The position numbers and the translations under genes are program-made. The notes under the pieces were generated by a model. It was not told the DNA's origin. It worked only from the letters and a program-made list of their open reading frames with translations, and did no database searches. A stretch of 58,510 nt of DNA from Tubiluchus corallicola (lineage: Eukaryota; Priapulida; Priapulimorpha; Priapulimorphida; Tubiluchidae). Positions 1-9,665 of this stretch are shown here, one piece after another. Where the stretch lies: NCBI GenBank assembly GCA_030141605.1, contig JAQGDQ010001026.1, positions 1 to 58,510 of the forward strand. The letters run 5' to 3'. The first letter of the stretch is position 1; each line of letters opens with the position of its first letter.

Positions 1-282
1 CCATGTCAAAGTGAAAATAATTGTTGAAATTTATGAAAAATTCACAAATGCACCTAATGAGAAAGGCAAATTTACACACATTGTCGCTTTTCTTCTCTGA
101 ACAATTTTACTTTTAATTCTACGATTCAAACTTTTATGTGACAGGAGGGAAATGAATAATTACACCCTTCCCTTAAATTTGCCCCCAAAAACAGTTTCAA
201 AAAGGGCTCACTTTAACACAGTATGTTTTGTTGAGCAGCTAAAACTTACAAATTAGAGAAACGTGAAAATTTGACTCGTTAC

Positions 283-3200
283 CTGGGGCATTTGGGTACA
301 AATATCCACCTTGAATTTGCGGCTGCCGATCATCAAAGCGCGTTTCACCTATAAAACATGATAAGTGTCATTAAACTTTGCATCATTGAATAACACAGGT
401 GTAATGAGTTTCACCTATAAAACATGATATGTCATTAAACTTTGATCATTGAATACACAGGTAATGAGTTTCACCTAAAAACATGATAAGTGTCATTAAA
501 CTTTGCTCGAATAACACAGGTGTAATGAGTTTCACCTATAAAACATGATAAGTGTCATTAAACTTTGCATCATTGAATAACACAGGTGTAATGAGTTTCA
601 CCTATAAAACATGATAAGTGTCATTAAACTTTGCATCATTGAATAACACAGGTGTAATGAGTTTCACCTATAAAACATGATAAGTGTCATTAAACTTTGC
701 ATCATTGAATAACACAGGTGTAATGAGTTTCACCTATAAAACATGATAAGTGTCATTAAACTTTGCATCATTGAATAACACAGGTGTAATGAGTTTCACC
801 TATAAAACGTGATAAGTGTCATTAAACTTTGCATCATTGAATAACACAGGTGTAATGAGTTTCACCTATAAAACATGATAAGTGTCATCAAACTTTGCAT
901 CATTGAATAACACAGGTGTAATGAGTTTCACCTATAAAACATGATAAGTGTCATCAAACTTTGCATCATTGAATAACAAACTACGGCCACATCACGTTGA
1001 AAACAGCGGTTCTCGTCTGATCACTGAAGTTAAGCAACATAGAACCTGGTTAGTACTTGGATGGGTGACCGCCTAGGAATACCAGGTGCTGTAGGCTTGC
1101 GGGATGCCCACACTGTACCTCGACACTAGGCGGAGGAGCTGCACAAGCAGCCAGCGGCTAGAGGGCGGAGGAGGTCAAGTGACCCAGCGGCCATGTGTAA
1201 AGGAGTAAACCTTCCAAATCAGGAGTGGAGCCCCGAAGGTGGACCACTGCAGCATGTTCATTGACTCCTGCAGCCAACCTGGTGCGAAACGTATCACTCC
1301 GCTTTCCTTTGGACTACACCAGGGAGGAAGAGAGGGGGTTCCTGTTGTCTGGGCAACTCAGGATCTCGATATACCTTGCCCAGGCGTGCGTCCTGGAGAC
1401 GTTCAAGGATCGCACTGCTCAGCCACAGTCGATGCTGCAGCTCCATCACGCTCCGAGACAGAAGGATTCCAACAACAACTATTGAATAACACAGGTGTAA
1501 TGAGTTTTACAGAAACAAATGCTCACACTCACCATTATATAAAGAACTTTCATTGGGTTGACCAGTTCCTACTTGAAGCTGCTGAATGGCGTGCTGTTGC
1601 ATTTGAGTTTTATCGCCCTCTAGGTGCATGACTAGTCCATATTCGTCTTTCGTCTTACACGCCACCTTTACGTTTTCACTGAAATTAAAAAAAAGCCAGA
1701 TTAAGTCTAGCAGTTTTGGTACGGCTATAACCAGCACACAGTAATAAACAAGGTCAAAGCAAACCATGTGTAGTTTTGGCAATCTCAGCCCAGTCACACT
1801 TGGGTTAACATTATGGTGTAACATAATAGCGTAAGTTTTTATTAACTAACACTGATTGATCAGCTCTGTAAAGTTTTTATCAGTGATTATCAATGTATTT
1901 TAACAGCAAATAAAGGTTATTATATATATATATAAGGCACACATTCATTAACCAAATCATAGCTATTTTGCCAACGAAACGATGCTTAACCGAATGAGCA
2001 ACCGATGTGCTACCGAATCAAATTCTGAATAAAATATCAAGTTAAATTGGAATACTAGACTGAAGCCGGAACTGAATTTTCTGCCAAAATTGAACCGATT
2101 TTTTTTTGTAATTCCAATTGAGAAGAATTATAAACTCTGTAACGTTTTATGGTCTCAAGTCAGTAATTATTGGTGTCTTGTGTAAGTTTGTATTAATATA
2201 GTAGTAATATAATGTAGTAAGTTTGTGTTTTTACATACTGGTAAATTGGTTATGTAAAAAAGTAGTGAGTATTTTAAAAGCATATATAATTCTTTCAACA
2301 GCTGTTCAAATTATTTTGTATTTAAAGCACAAGAAAACCCTTCATAAAGCTTAAAAATTCGTTTTGAAATTTTATATCGCTTACATACTGCCTTTTTGCA
2401 CGCAGGACTTCAATCGGCAGTCACGCTGTACAAAACATGTAAATTTAAACTCCCGCAATGGCTGTTAGACGCAGCCATTTTGACAATAAGTCATTTGAAA
2501 CAAGTTTACATAACATTTTTTAAAGTTTGAAAAAATAATCAGCGCATTCATAGCGCAAATAAAATTTAAAATTACTGTATCTTGTCAATAAGATTAAAAA
2601 TACGTTTTTGGTTACTGAGTGGTGCACCCTGGAGGGTGAGTCAGCAACATTTTACCAATTGGTGAAAACATTTTAAATAATTAATAATTTTCTTTTCTAG
2701 TTACATAAATCTCTCTAGCAGGTAAGCGAAAATCTAAGTAATATAGATTTGCACGGAAAGTCTTTTGAGACATAATTTAACATTGCTTTCTCTTCCCTTC
2801 ATTTATGTTTGGTGCATGACGTCATGTAATGGCGACTTCGGAACAGTATTGCGGGAGATTTAAAATGGAAACAAACTAAAATTCCTTTCAGTGCGAGTAC
2901 GATATACGCATGAGATTGCTATAAAGTAATTATAATTTTTAATTTTTCTGAAACCTACTTCAGGTGCCCCTTTTCTTGTCCTTCAAGAACACCACTTAAC
3001 CAAAACTGTGATAGTATAATTGTTTACTGAGTTCCCACTGATATATTTCGTCATGTATAAGCTGTTGTGGAGATCGCTGGCATCTATTAGAATTACATGG
3101 AACATTGTAGAATGTTACGTTGGAATGATCGTCTTACCGTGTGGAATGTTCTGGAACAAAACTTCTAGAAGCTTCTCGGGCACGCTATATAAGGTGAAGC

Positions 3201-6200
3201 AGGTCGCTGAGACGGGAGCACACAGATTCACACGGACGCCACTTACACATTCTCTTGTATACTTACATTTTTAGATACACTAAAACGTTTTCCAAATTTT
3301 CACGTTTAGTGTAATCATTTCACGTTCCTTCATACTTTTGTGTTGTAGAATTCTCGCTTAATAAACTAGTTTAATTTTACGGCGTGTTTTCTGGTTTTCT
3401 CAAAACACAACATAAGCGAATACAGCGCCACCACACTGTTGCGCATTGACATGACTTGTGCAACGATGGTAAATCACATTCTTCAAGTTATCATACAGAA
3501 ACAGAAAGCAAAATATTGGGTGCTGCATCAATCATTCATAATAATTAGCTCAGTAGATGAGCAGAAATGTATTGCCAAAAAAAACTAAAACCACCAAACA
3601 TTACAAACAACAATAATAATAATGTCATACTGTCTATCCCCTTGCTTAGATAACCGTAGACAGTACTCGAAATTGTCAAACACGTCTTTGCTTGATTGTT
3701 GTGTACACTGACAATCTACATATACAGTAGATGACATTCTGCCACAGCCATTTGATTCAAAAAGGTTTTGACTGTGTGCAGTGAATTTTGTGCCTATGTA
3801 ATGTTGCCACAATAATTCAATCTGTTTGCCCAAAAGTTTGAGTTTTTGCATTGCCATTGCAGCAAGTTTACTGCTTTGCATAATAATCAAATTTGTATTT
3901 TTATCAGGGATGAGAATGACAAATTGCAAAAAAAAAACACTGAAACAGGCCGCCGGAGGTTTGGGGGCCGCGTAGTCCCCCATGGGGGTTCAAGGGGGGC
4001 GAAACCCCCTTGGAGCCAGTAACAAATTGCAATTTAGTGACCATAGAGAGCCTCTAAGTCAGGGGTGTCCAACCTTTTTGAACTGAGGGCCAAGTGTACA
4101 ACCTTCAAAGTAGTCGCGGGCCGGATTAGCAATTTCACAACCCCAAAAAGACAATGAAGCACAAAATACATTTTATGTTACATTTAAGCTAGAAGAGACA
4201 GTCTTGTAAGTTTATGCTTTTGATCAGTTTAATGTGAAATCTGGCACTGCTTTTGTTTGCACAAGTAGTCTATGTCTGCTCCAACAGTAGAAGTCGCAAG
4301 TCGTTCAACCACGAGTCATCATCCAGGAAACATACGTCCTTTCCTTTGTTTGTCATGAATCTCTTTATTTCATCACGTAGACTCCAGAATCTGAACAATG
4401 TTGATGCCTTGCTAAGCCAACAAACTTGGCAGAAGTAAACCACATCATCATGATCTGAGTCCACTTTCTCTAGAAACGATTTAAACTCCCTGTGATTGAG
4501 GCCTCTAGACCTGATGAAGTTGACAGCTGATACAACTTTATCCATCACGTGCTTCATTTCAAGGGTCTTGGCACACAGGTTTTCTTGGTGAATAATGCAA
4601 TGGTGTGCAATGATTTCATGAGGCACCGATTTTGCCAACAACGTTACAAATCCGTTTTGCTTCCCTGTCATGGCAGGAGCCCCATCTGTCGTAATGCCAA
4701 TCAGTTTGTTCGTAGAAAAGTTGAATTTCTTAATTACCCGATTCACTTGTTCAAAGACGTCCTTTCCTGTTGTGGTGCCCATCATTGGACAAATATCCAA
4801 CAATTCCTCGACGACAACAAAAGTTTTCGTAACTCCTCTTACAAATACAGCCAGTTGAGCGGTGTCACTTATGTCCGTGCTCTCATCAACCGCTAAGCTG
4901 TAGAACTCGCAACCGCTGAGTCTCTGGATCAATGTGTCTTCAATATTTTTTGCCATGACATCAGCTCTTCTAGAAACAGTTTGGTGAGAAAGATTGACAT
5001 TTTCTACGACAGACTTCTTCTCAGGGAAGACCACATCCGTAAATATTTGCAAGTAATCCTTCACAAACTGCCCATCTGAAAACGGTTTTCCTTTCTTGCC
5101 AATAGTCTCTGCTACTAAAAAGCTAACCTTGGTTGCTGCTTCAGAACTCAGAGTCGCTACTTTGAAGAAGGACTGCTGACCAGCGATACTTTGTTTCAAC
5201 AAGTTGATTCGATCAGTCCGGGTTTGACCAACCAGGCTATCAAATTTACTAGCATGCTTCGTGCTGTAATGTCGCTTGATGTTGTACTCCTTCTGAACAG
5301 CGAAAGTTTCTTGGCAAATCAAACACAATACGCTACCAAAATGTTCCGTCACGAAAAAATCTTCCGTCCACGAACATTTGAACAAGCGATTTTCAACATC
5401 AATTTTACGTTTCTTATGTGCTGGCGCCGCCATTAAAATGTTTACGTTTAAACTGGTCCTACTTTTACACTGACAACACCGATAGTATTCATGCGCATGT
5501 TTGACAAACAGCATCGATCCACACTTAATAGGCCACAGTACAGACTGTCTGTCTGCCTTGCGTCGACCTGCTGAGTCAGAAATCGAAGTCACGTGTTAAT
5601 GACTGTGACCTTCATGGATTGTTGACGACCGGCAAATCTGATAGTTGAGTTACAAGTGCAGCTGTCTATTAAATTTTGACAAAATAAGAGAAACTTCGCG
5701 GGCCGGATAGAAACGCATGGCGGGCCGGATTCTGGCCCGCGGGCCGTATGTTGGACACTCCTGCTCTAAGTGGACTTAAAATATCAGTTCCCTTGTTTCA
5801 TGCATAATTTAAAATACCCAACTATCAAGGATACATGATACCTAATTGTCTCAAAAACACCTAAGTACAAGCCGCTCCTGTGCAAAAGTATATAAAAACT
5901 GTCTGCAATTGACTCAAATAACTCCACACAATTGATTCTATATTTTTATACATAGAGATATACACGTGGTTGCACTGATGTACGTGATGTAAACAAAGTG
6001 ACGGCCTGCCAACTAGCGGTCAGTTTGTGAAATAATGTACTGGGTCCGTAAGAATTTTCTCAACGAATTTATGCAATTTACAAAAATGGCACTACTGGTC
6101 TTCCAAAAACTTGGAATTCCGCGGAAAATTCTCATCCCTGATTTTAATTATTAAAAAACTGCAGTTACAAAATTATACCAAACTGCGAATTTGAATACGA

Positions 6201-7083
6201 GTAACTTTGTGACACTATACTAATATAACATTGCTTTGATGTAGGTTATCTAACACAATTACATAAATAACTACATTTTTATTAAATTCTTGTAATAAAT
6301 GATCAGTTTTCATTTTCATTTCGATCCGACTCTGGAGAGAAGAATCAGTTTTGGTATCAGTTTCAATTTTTTGCTTTGCTAACAACCCTGGTTGTGAGAT
6401 AGTTGGTGTTCACTTTAAGTTACTTACCCGTTAGAATCGGGAGGTAAAGGCGTCGGATATTCTGACAAAAACATATCATGAGAACGTTTCAAAGAACGAA
6501 ACACCAGCGTATGCACAGAGTGTTTTTGCACTTCCTGTAAAATGACAAAATGCGTCAGAAACAAACCTTACTCTGTTTACTGGAAACCATCTTATTATCC
6601 TGTATTCATAAATGCCATATTCAGTTTCCATTTCATTTCGGCATGTAACTTAAGACTTATAATAGCATACAGCCTTACAGGCTGATACAGAAGCTGAATG
6701 TGGTACCAACCGCTGAGAAGCAAATCATAACGTACGTACGTATTGGAATGCGCATAGCGTAAAAAATCACAGTAAAATTACAAATGAAAAAATGAATAAG
6801 GTAAATTAATTTTTATTCATTTTTAAATATACTAAGCCTACTTTGTTCCCTAATAAATAATATAATATACTTGTGCAAACAAAGGAACATGTTAAAAGAA
6901 TTAGTCTGCAGCCTGAAAGCAATCTCTATAAAGGCCTATTACTATTAGTTTATGAACGTGAGCATACTAATACTAAGCTAGCATACTGTACCTGGCCGGC
7001 AACTTCTATCTCTGATGTTAATCATCATGTCAGAATTGTTTACTTACCTCTGTGCCATCACTGGTCGGCCGACTGTAAGCCAT
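283..7083 (-). CDS. PLRG1: PLRG1 (Prp46/Cwf1) pleiotropic regulator 1, N-terminal part
   Basis: Spliceosomal WD40 protein of the Prp19/NTC complex, acting in the nucleus. Four minus-strand exons can be read: 7048-7083 (ATG at 7083-7081), 6428-6534, 1533-1678 and 283-348. All have GT-AG borders and the phases agree (0, 2, 1, 1). Exon 1 gives [12 protein letters not shown]. Exon 2 gives [20 protein letters not shown] followed by MF, which is nearly the family signature at the N-terminus of animal PLRG1. Exon 3 contains the DEYGLVMH block, matching the family's NEYGPVLHM region. Together they give 118 residues; the WD40 repeats would lie beyond the left edge. No continuation was found in 1-282. 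Exons this short escape simple ORF searches. Introns carry a minisatellite, a 5S SINE, a solo LTR and nested hAT elements. The gene is divergent from MEPCE. Identity is inferred from remembered family sequence. Confidence 0.9.
341..978. repeat. 66-bp minisatellite copying a PLRG1 3' splice site
   Basis: About ten tandem units of 66 bp; a last remnant lies at 1481-1511 beyond an inserted SINE. On the minus strand each unit ends in TTATCATGTTTTATAG followed by GTGAAAC, which is the acceptor and first seven bases of PLRG1 exon 4 (348 downwards). Units near 414-530 lack scattered single bases, which looks like decay or consensus error. Confidence 0.9.
979..1480 (+). mobile_element. 5S rRNA-derived SINE (SINE3-like), copy 1
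   Basis: A 502-bp element with a 5S rRNA-like head (981-1097), a body of about 370 bp shared with two other copies, and a CAACAACAA-type tail. It is flanked by the 11-bp direct repeat ATTGAATAACA (968-978 and 1481-1491), which is minisatellite sequence, so it inserted into the pre-existing 66-bp array. Reading frames inside it have no protein support. Confidence 0.88.
981..1097 (+). rRNA. 5S rRNA-like head of SINE copy 1
   Basis: Near full-length 5S-like sequence starting CTACGGCCA and ending GGTGCTGTAGGC, including AAGTTAAGCAACATAGA (A-box region) and GATGGGTGACCGCC (C-box region). Because it is the head of a retroposed element with target-site duplications, it is a promoter-bearing 5S derivative rather than a ribosomal gene. 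Confidence 0.7.
2323..2988 (-). mobile_element. MITE-like element with TAAAG-CAAGAAAA ends, copy 1
   Basis: About 650 bp, present in reverse complement at 34708-35250. Shared blocks include the ends (TAAAGCACAAGAAAACCC and the complement of TAAAGGACAAGAAAAGGGG) and internal AATCGGCAGTCACGCTG. No ORF. Superfamily not determined. Confidence 0.7.
3063..3412 (+). mobile_element. Solo LTR with heat-shock promoter, copy 1
   Basis: A 350-bp element that begins TGTTGTGG and ends CACAACA (TG...CA with short inverted ends), flanked by the 5-bp direct repeat TAAGC (3058-3062 and 3413-3417). It has heat-shock elements, a TATA box and a downstream AATAAA (3360-3365), in LTR order. No internal retroelement coding is adjacent, so it is a solo LTR. 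It lies antisense in PLRG1 intron 2. About 85% similar by eye to 35486-35856. Confidence 0.88.
3144..3192 (+). promoter_or_regulatory. Two three-unit heat-shock elements plus TATA box (LTR copy 1)
   Basis: GAA-TTC-GAA units at 3144, 3149 and 3154, then TTC-GAA-TTC at 3163, 3168 and 3173, each in exact 5-bp register, followed by TATATAA at 3186-3192. This matches the HSF-binding consensus of alternating nGAAn units close to a TATA box. Confidence 0.85.
4060..5763 (-). mobile_element. Nested hAT (Charlie-like) transposon
   Basis: A 1704-bp element with terminal repeats CAGGGGTGTCCAACC and GTTGGACACTCCTG, flanked by the perfect 8-bp duplication CTCTAAGT (4052-4059 and 5764-5771). It carries a minus-strand transposase ORF and sits inside the outer MITE. 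Confidence 0.93.
4270..5433 (-). CDS. hAT transposase (ZBED/GTF2IRD2-like), C-terminally truncated
   Basis: An uninterrupted frame also runs upstream to 5592; the ATG at 5433 gives [10 protein letters not shown], a plausible start. The N-terminal part has a BED-like zinc finger (CLIC ... H-x4-H within HYSTKH). The RNase-H-like core shows [15 protein letters not shown] and [13 protein letters not shown], then [12 protein letters not shown], all typical of the Charlie/ZBED branch of hAT. From the second Met the protein is 387 residues; full-length relatives are usually longer and end in a hAT C-terminal dimerisation domain, which is missing here because the frame stops at LLLLEQT. Probably a recently active but C-terminally damaged copy. 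Confidence 0.88.
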   Translation of the reverse strand: MAAPAHKKRKIDVENRLFKCSWTEDFFVTEHFGSVLCLICQETFAVQKEYNIKRHYSTKHASKFDSLVGQTRTDRINLLKQSIAGQQSFFKVATLSSEAATKVSFLVAETIGKKGKPFSDGQFVKDYLQIFTDVVFPEKKSVVENVNLSHQTVSRRADVMAKNIEDTLIQRLSGCEFYSLAVDESTDISDTAQLAVFVRGVTKTFVVVEELLDICPMMGTTTGKDVFEQVNRVIKKFNFSTNKLIGITTDGAPAMTGKQNGFVTLLAKSVPHEIIAHHCIIHQENLCAKTLEMKHVMDKVVSAVNFIRSRGLNHREFKSFLEKVDSDHDDVVYFCQVCWLSKASTLFRFWSLRDEIKRFMTNKGKDVCFLDDDSWLNDLRLLLLEQT

Positions 7084-9331
7084 TGCTTGTCTTTAGCTTT
7101 TAGTCATAAATTTTAAAAATTACTAAAAATGAAATTGTTATCACTTAACATGCAGTGCGCTTTTGAACTACTGTACCTAAATGTTCACTTGTCTTTAAAT
7201 TTCTCAAGTGCTATTTTCTGGAAAATTTGACTCAAACAATTTTCTGAGAAACCAAAATTATTATTGCCTACAAAACTTTTCGTCAAAATCTTCCTGAAAT
7301 TACCAAAAAGTTTTCTTATGCAGTTTATTTTTATTTTCCTTCTTAGTCTTGCACTCGTTATTGGTATCAACCACAGATGGCACTCTTTGTTGAAAGTACG
7401 CGAAAACGAAATTGTAACGTTTTGTGGTTAAATTAGTAAATTACTCGTTTTTAATCATTTAGTGATAATAACTGTCGTCCGTAACTGAAATCAGCGTTCG
7501 TCATTTGCTTCATGTGTCTTTGCAGTTCAAGATTTGGACGGTAGTATTTGAATATTAGCATCAGATCATGAGACTTAAAATAAGCTTAGTTTTAATTCAA
7601 TGTCACTTAGTCTTACTCTTACTTAGTAATAGTATAATATATTCAGTTAATTCGGAGACTAGGTCTTAGAAAGCTGTCTCATCCTCCCTGATTTTGACCA
7701 GCATTCTGAGTTTACTTTGTGTCTCATCTGAATTACTTACGTGAACTACTATTTGCAACACTGCTTTGAATTGTGTTTTTGCCTTTTTTGGCACCGTATT
7801 TTCTTTCAATCACTCTTTGTCATAATCAAATTGACTAATGCTGTTGCTGTGGCTTGGCCGACTGCAACTGCTGAATGTTTTACTGTGTTCCTAATGAATG
7901 TCTGTGTTTCAGGTCATCGAAGTGTTGGAGAGTTTAAGCCTTTAAGCAGAAACCTAGCAAGCTGATCTTTTACGAGCTGAAGAGCAGTCTTACCAGACAG
8001 AGTTTAATGAGCTGAATAGAATTTGACTATCACAATGAAACCTGAGACAGTTGATAAAGCACATGTATGTGTTTGTACCATACATATTTGCTAAATAAGC
8101 AAGTACTATGTCCATATTCGGCTATTATTAACATTTGTGTAATTGTATGGCAAAATCGTATATTTTTGCTGTACGTACGTGCATGTAGTGTATATAATGT
8201 ACCAAATCATTACAGTCTTTGTAGTTAAAGTGCAAGCACCACAAAAAATTTTGTTCAGAGAATGAGTGTATGATTTAACCGTGTACGGGGTTCCTTACAC
8301 AATGGCTACCAAAATTAAAGTCTCAAAAATGGCCAAAATAATGGGGGTGGCTGCAAAGGTGAGCCAAGTCGACAATTAAACTCTTCTAGATATTCACATA
8401 TCCCGAATCTCCATTTCGTGTGGATCTTTTTGATACCAAGCTCATCGCTCTGTATTATTTCTAAGTTGAGATAATCCACGTTGAAGTTGAGATGCAGGCT
8501 ACTCACTGAGAAAAACAATCTTGAGAAAATCACTGTTAAAGTTAGCCATTGTTTTTGTCGCGTTTCTACAAAACACTTAGCAACCGTTTAAATGTTGGTT
8601 GGTGCGGACTCTTTGCAAGAACACATTAAAGTCATGTTTAAATCCATCAAATGACTCTTTCTGTCAAAGATTTGGGCTTGGCAATAGAAAAAAAACCTGA
8701 AACAAAATGACTGCTGTAACACGCTGATATCGGAGTTTGAAATTGCAAGTTTTTTGCAAATAGCCGTACTAGTTTCTAGCACGGAATATGGATGAAAGGA
8801 TATAAAGTTAGATTTCTTGTATTTTTTGAACATTTCCTTGATAATTTGATGTTAGAATATAAACGTCCAATACATGTAGCATTTGTTTTTATAAAAAGCA
8901 AAAAATTTATATTTGAGAAAATTTTTGCTTGAATTTTTGCTTTGCTTTGCAAGATTCTACTTTGAAGCATATCATAATGCAGTTTTAACTATTCCAACTT
9001 GTAGATGGTTTTGGTTTGCAAGCACACGTTGTATTACTAGGTGCAAAAGCAGTGATTTTCTTGATATTTCTGATTATGAAGTGTCATATTTGTATATTGT
9101 TATTTTCCCAACCTTGTCGAATACAACTCTATTACTTCCAAACTTGGAAGCTAGGTAACCTTTCAACCAGTTTGCTATCTTTTATTTATTAAATTGATAC
9201 CAGCTTGTTGTTGTTTATCTGTGTATCTACCTGTGTTTCAAGTTTCTAAATTTGGTATATTTATAAGTTTTGTAGTATTTTGTGACAGTAAGCAACAGAA
9301 TGTCTTAAAACACATTTACATTTTGACCAGA
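7084..9331. other. Divergent intergenic region PLRG1/MEPCE
   Basis: About 2.2 kb between the PLRG1 start and the SINE upstream of MEPCE. AT-rich with no convincing exon or known repeat. Presumed to hold the PLRG1 promoter and possibly an unrecognised upstream MEPCE exon. Confidence 0.5.
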
Positions 9332-9594
9332 CGGTTTAGTCTAGTGGTAATGCGTCTGCTTTCTGTTTGGAAGGTCGTGAGTTCGAACCAGCGGCCGGGT
9401 CATACCAAAGACTTTAAAAATGGTACCTGCTGTTGCCCTGCCTGACGCGTGGTATTTAGGGTAAAAGTGGGGTAATAATAGTCTCTGTTATGCAGTTGTA
9501 GGTTGTTATTTACAGTCGGCGATAATAGCTCTTTGAGCTAATGTTAATTGTTGACCCAAAAGCCGACTTTAAATAAAGATTATTGTTGTTGTTG

Positions 9595-9634
<40 letters not shown>

Positions 9635-9635
9635 T
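9332..9635 (+). mobile_element. tRNA-derived SINE, copy 1
   Basis: The tRNA-like head has TAGTCTAGTGGTAATGCG (A box) and GAGTTCGAACC (B box). A body of about 200 bp follows with GGGTAAAAGTGGGGTAATAA and GCTCTTTGAGCTAATG, ending in AATAAAG and a (TTG)n(TTA)n tail. A second copy lies inverted at 57130-57342. It sits just upstream of the MEPCE first coding exon. Confidence 0.85.
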
Positions 9636-9665
9636 TTTTTATTACTTTTTTATTAGGCTAAGCAA

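Larger units (their letters stand above)
3905..6140. mobile_element. Outer hAT-type MITE, split by a nested hAT transposon
   Basis: Terminal inverted repeats CAGGGATGAGAAT at 3905 and ATTCTCATCCCTG ending at 6140, with near-identical 8-bp flanks (ATTTTTAT and ATTTTAAT). Without the insert the element is about 524 bp and has no transposase. A related intact copy lies at 45053-45487 and a fragment at 31612-31680. Confidence 0.82.

Noticed and set aside
1225-1631. Two overlapping plus-strand ORFs ([11 protein letters not shown]..., MDHCSMF...)
   Set aside because: They lie in the body of the 5S SINE and recur in all three copies in several frames. No domain; no splice signals.
3130-3270. Promoter and first exon of an HSP70 gene
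   Set aside because: Heat-shock elements and TATA box are real, but the segment is inside a repeated TG...CA element with 5-bp duplications and no HSP coding follows.
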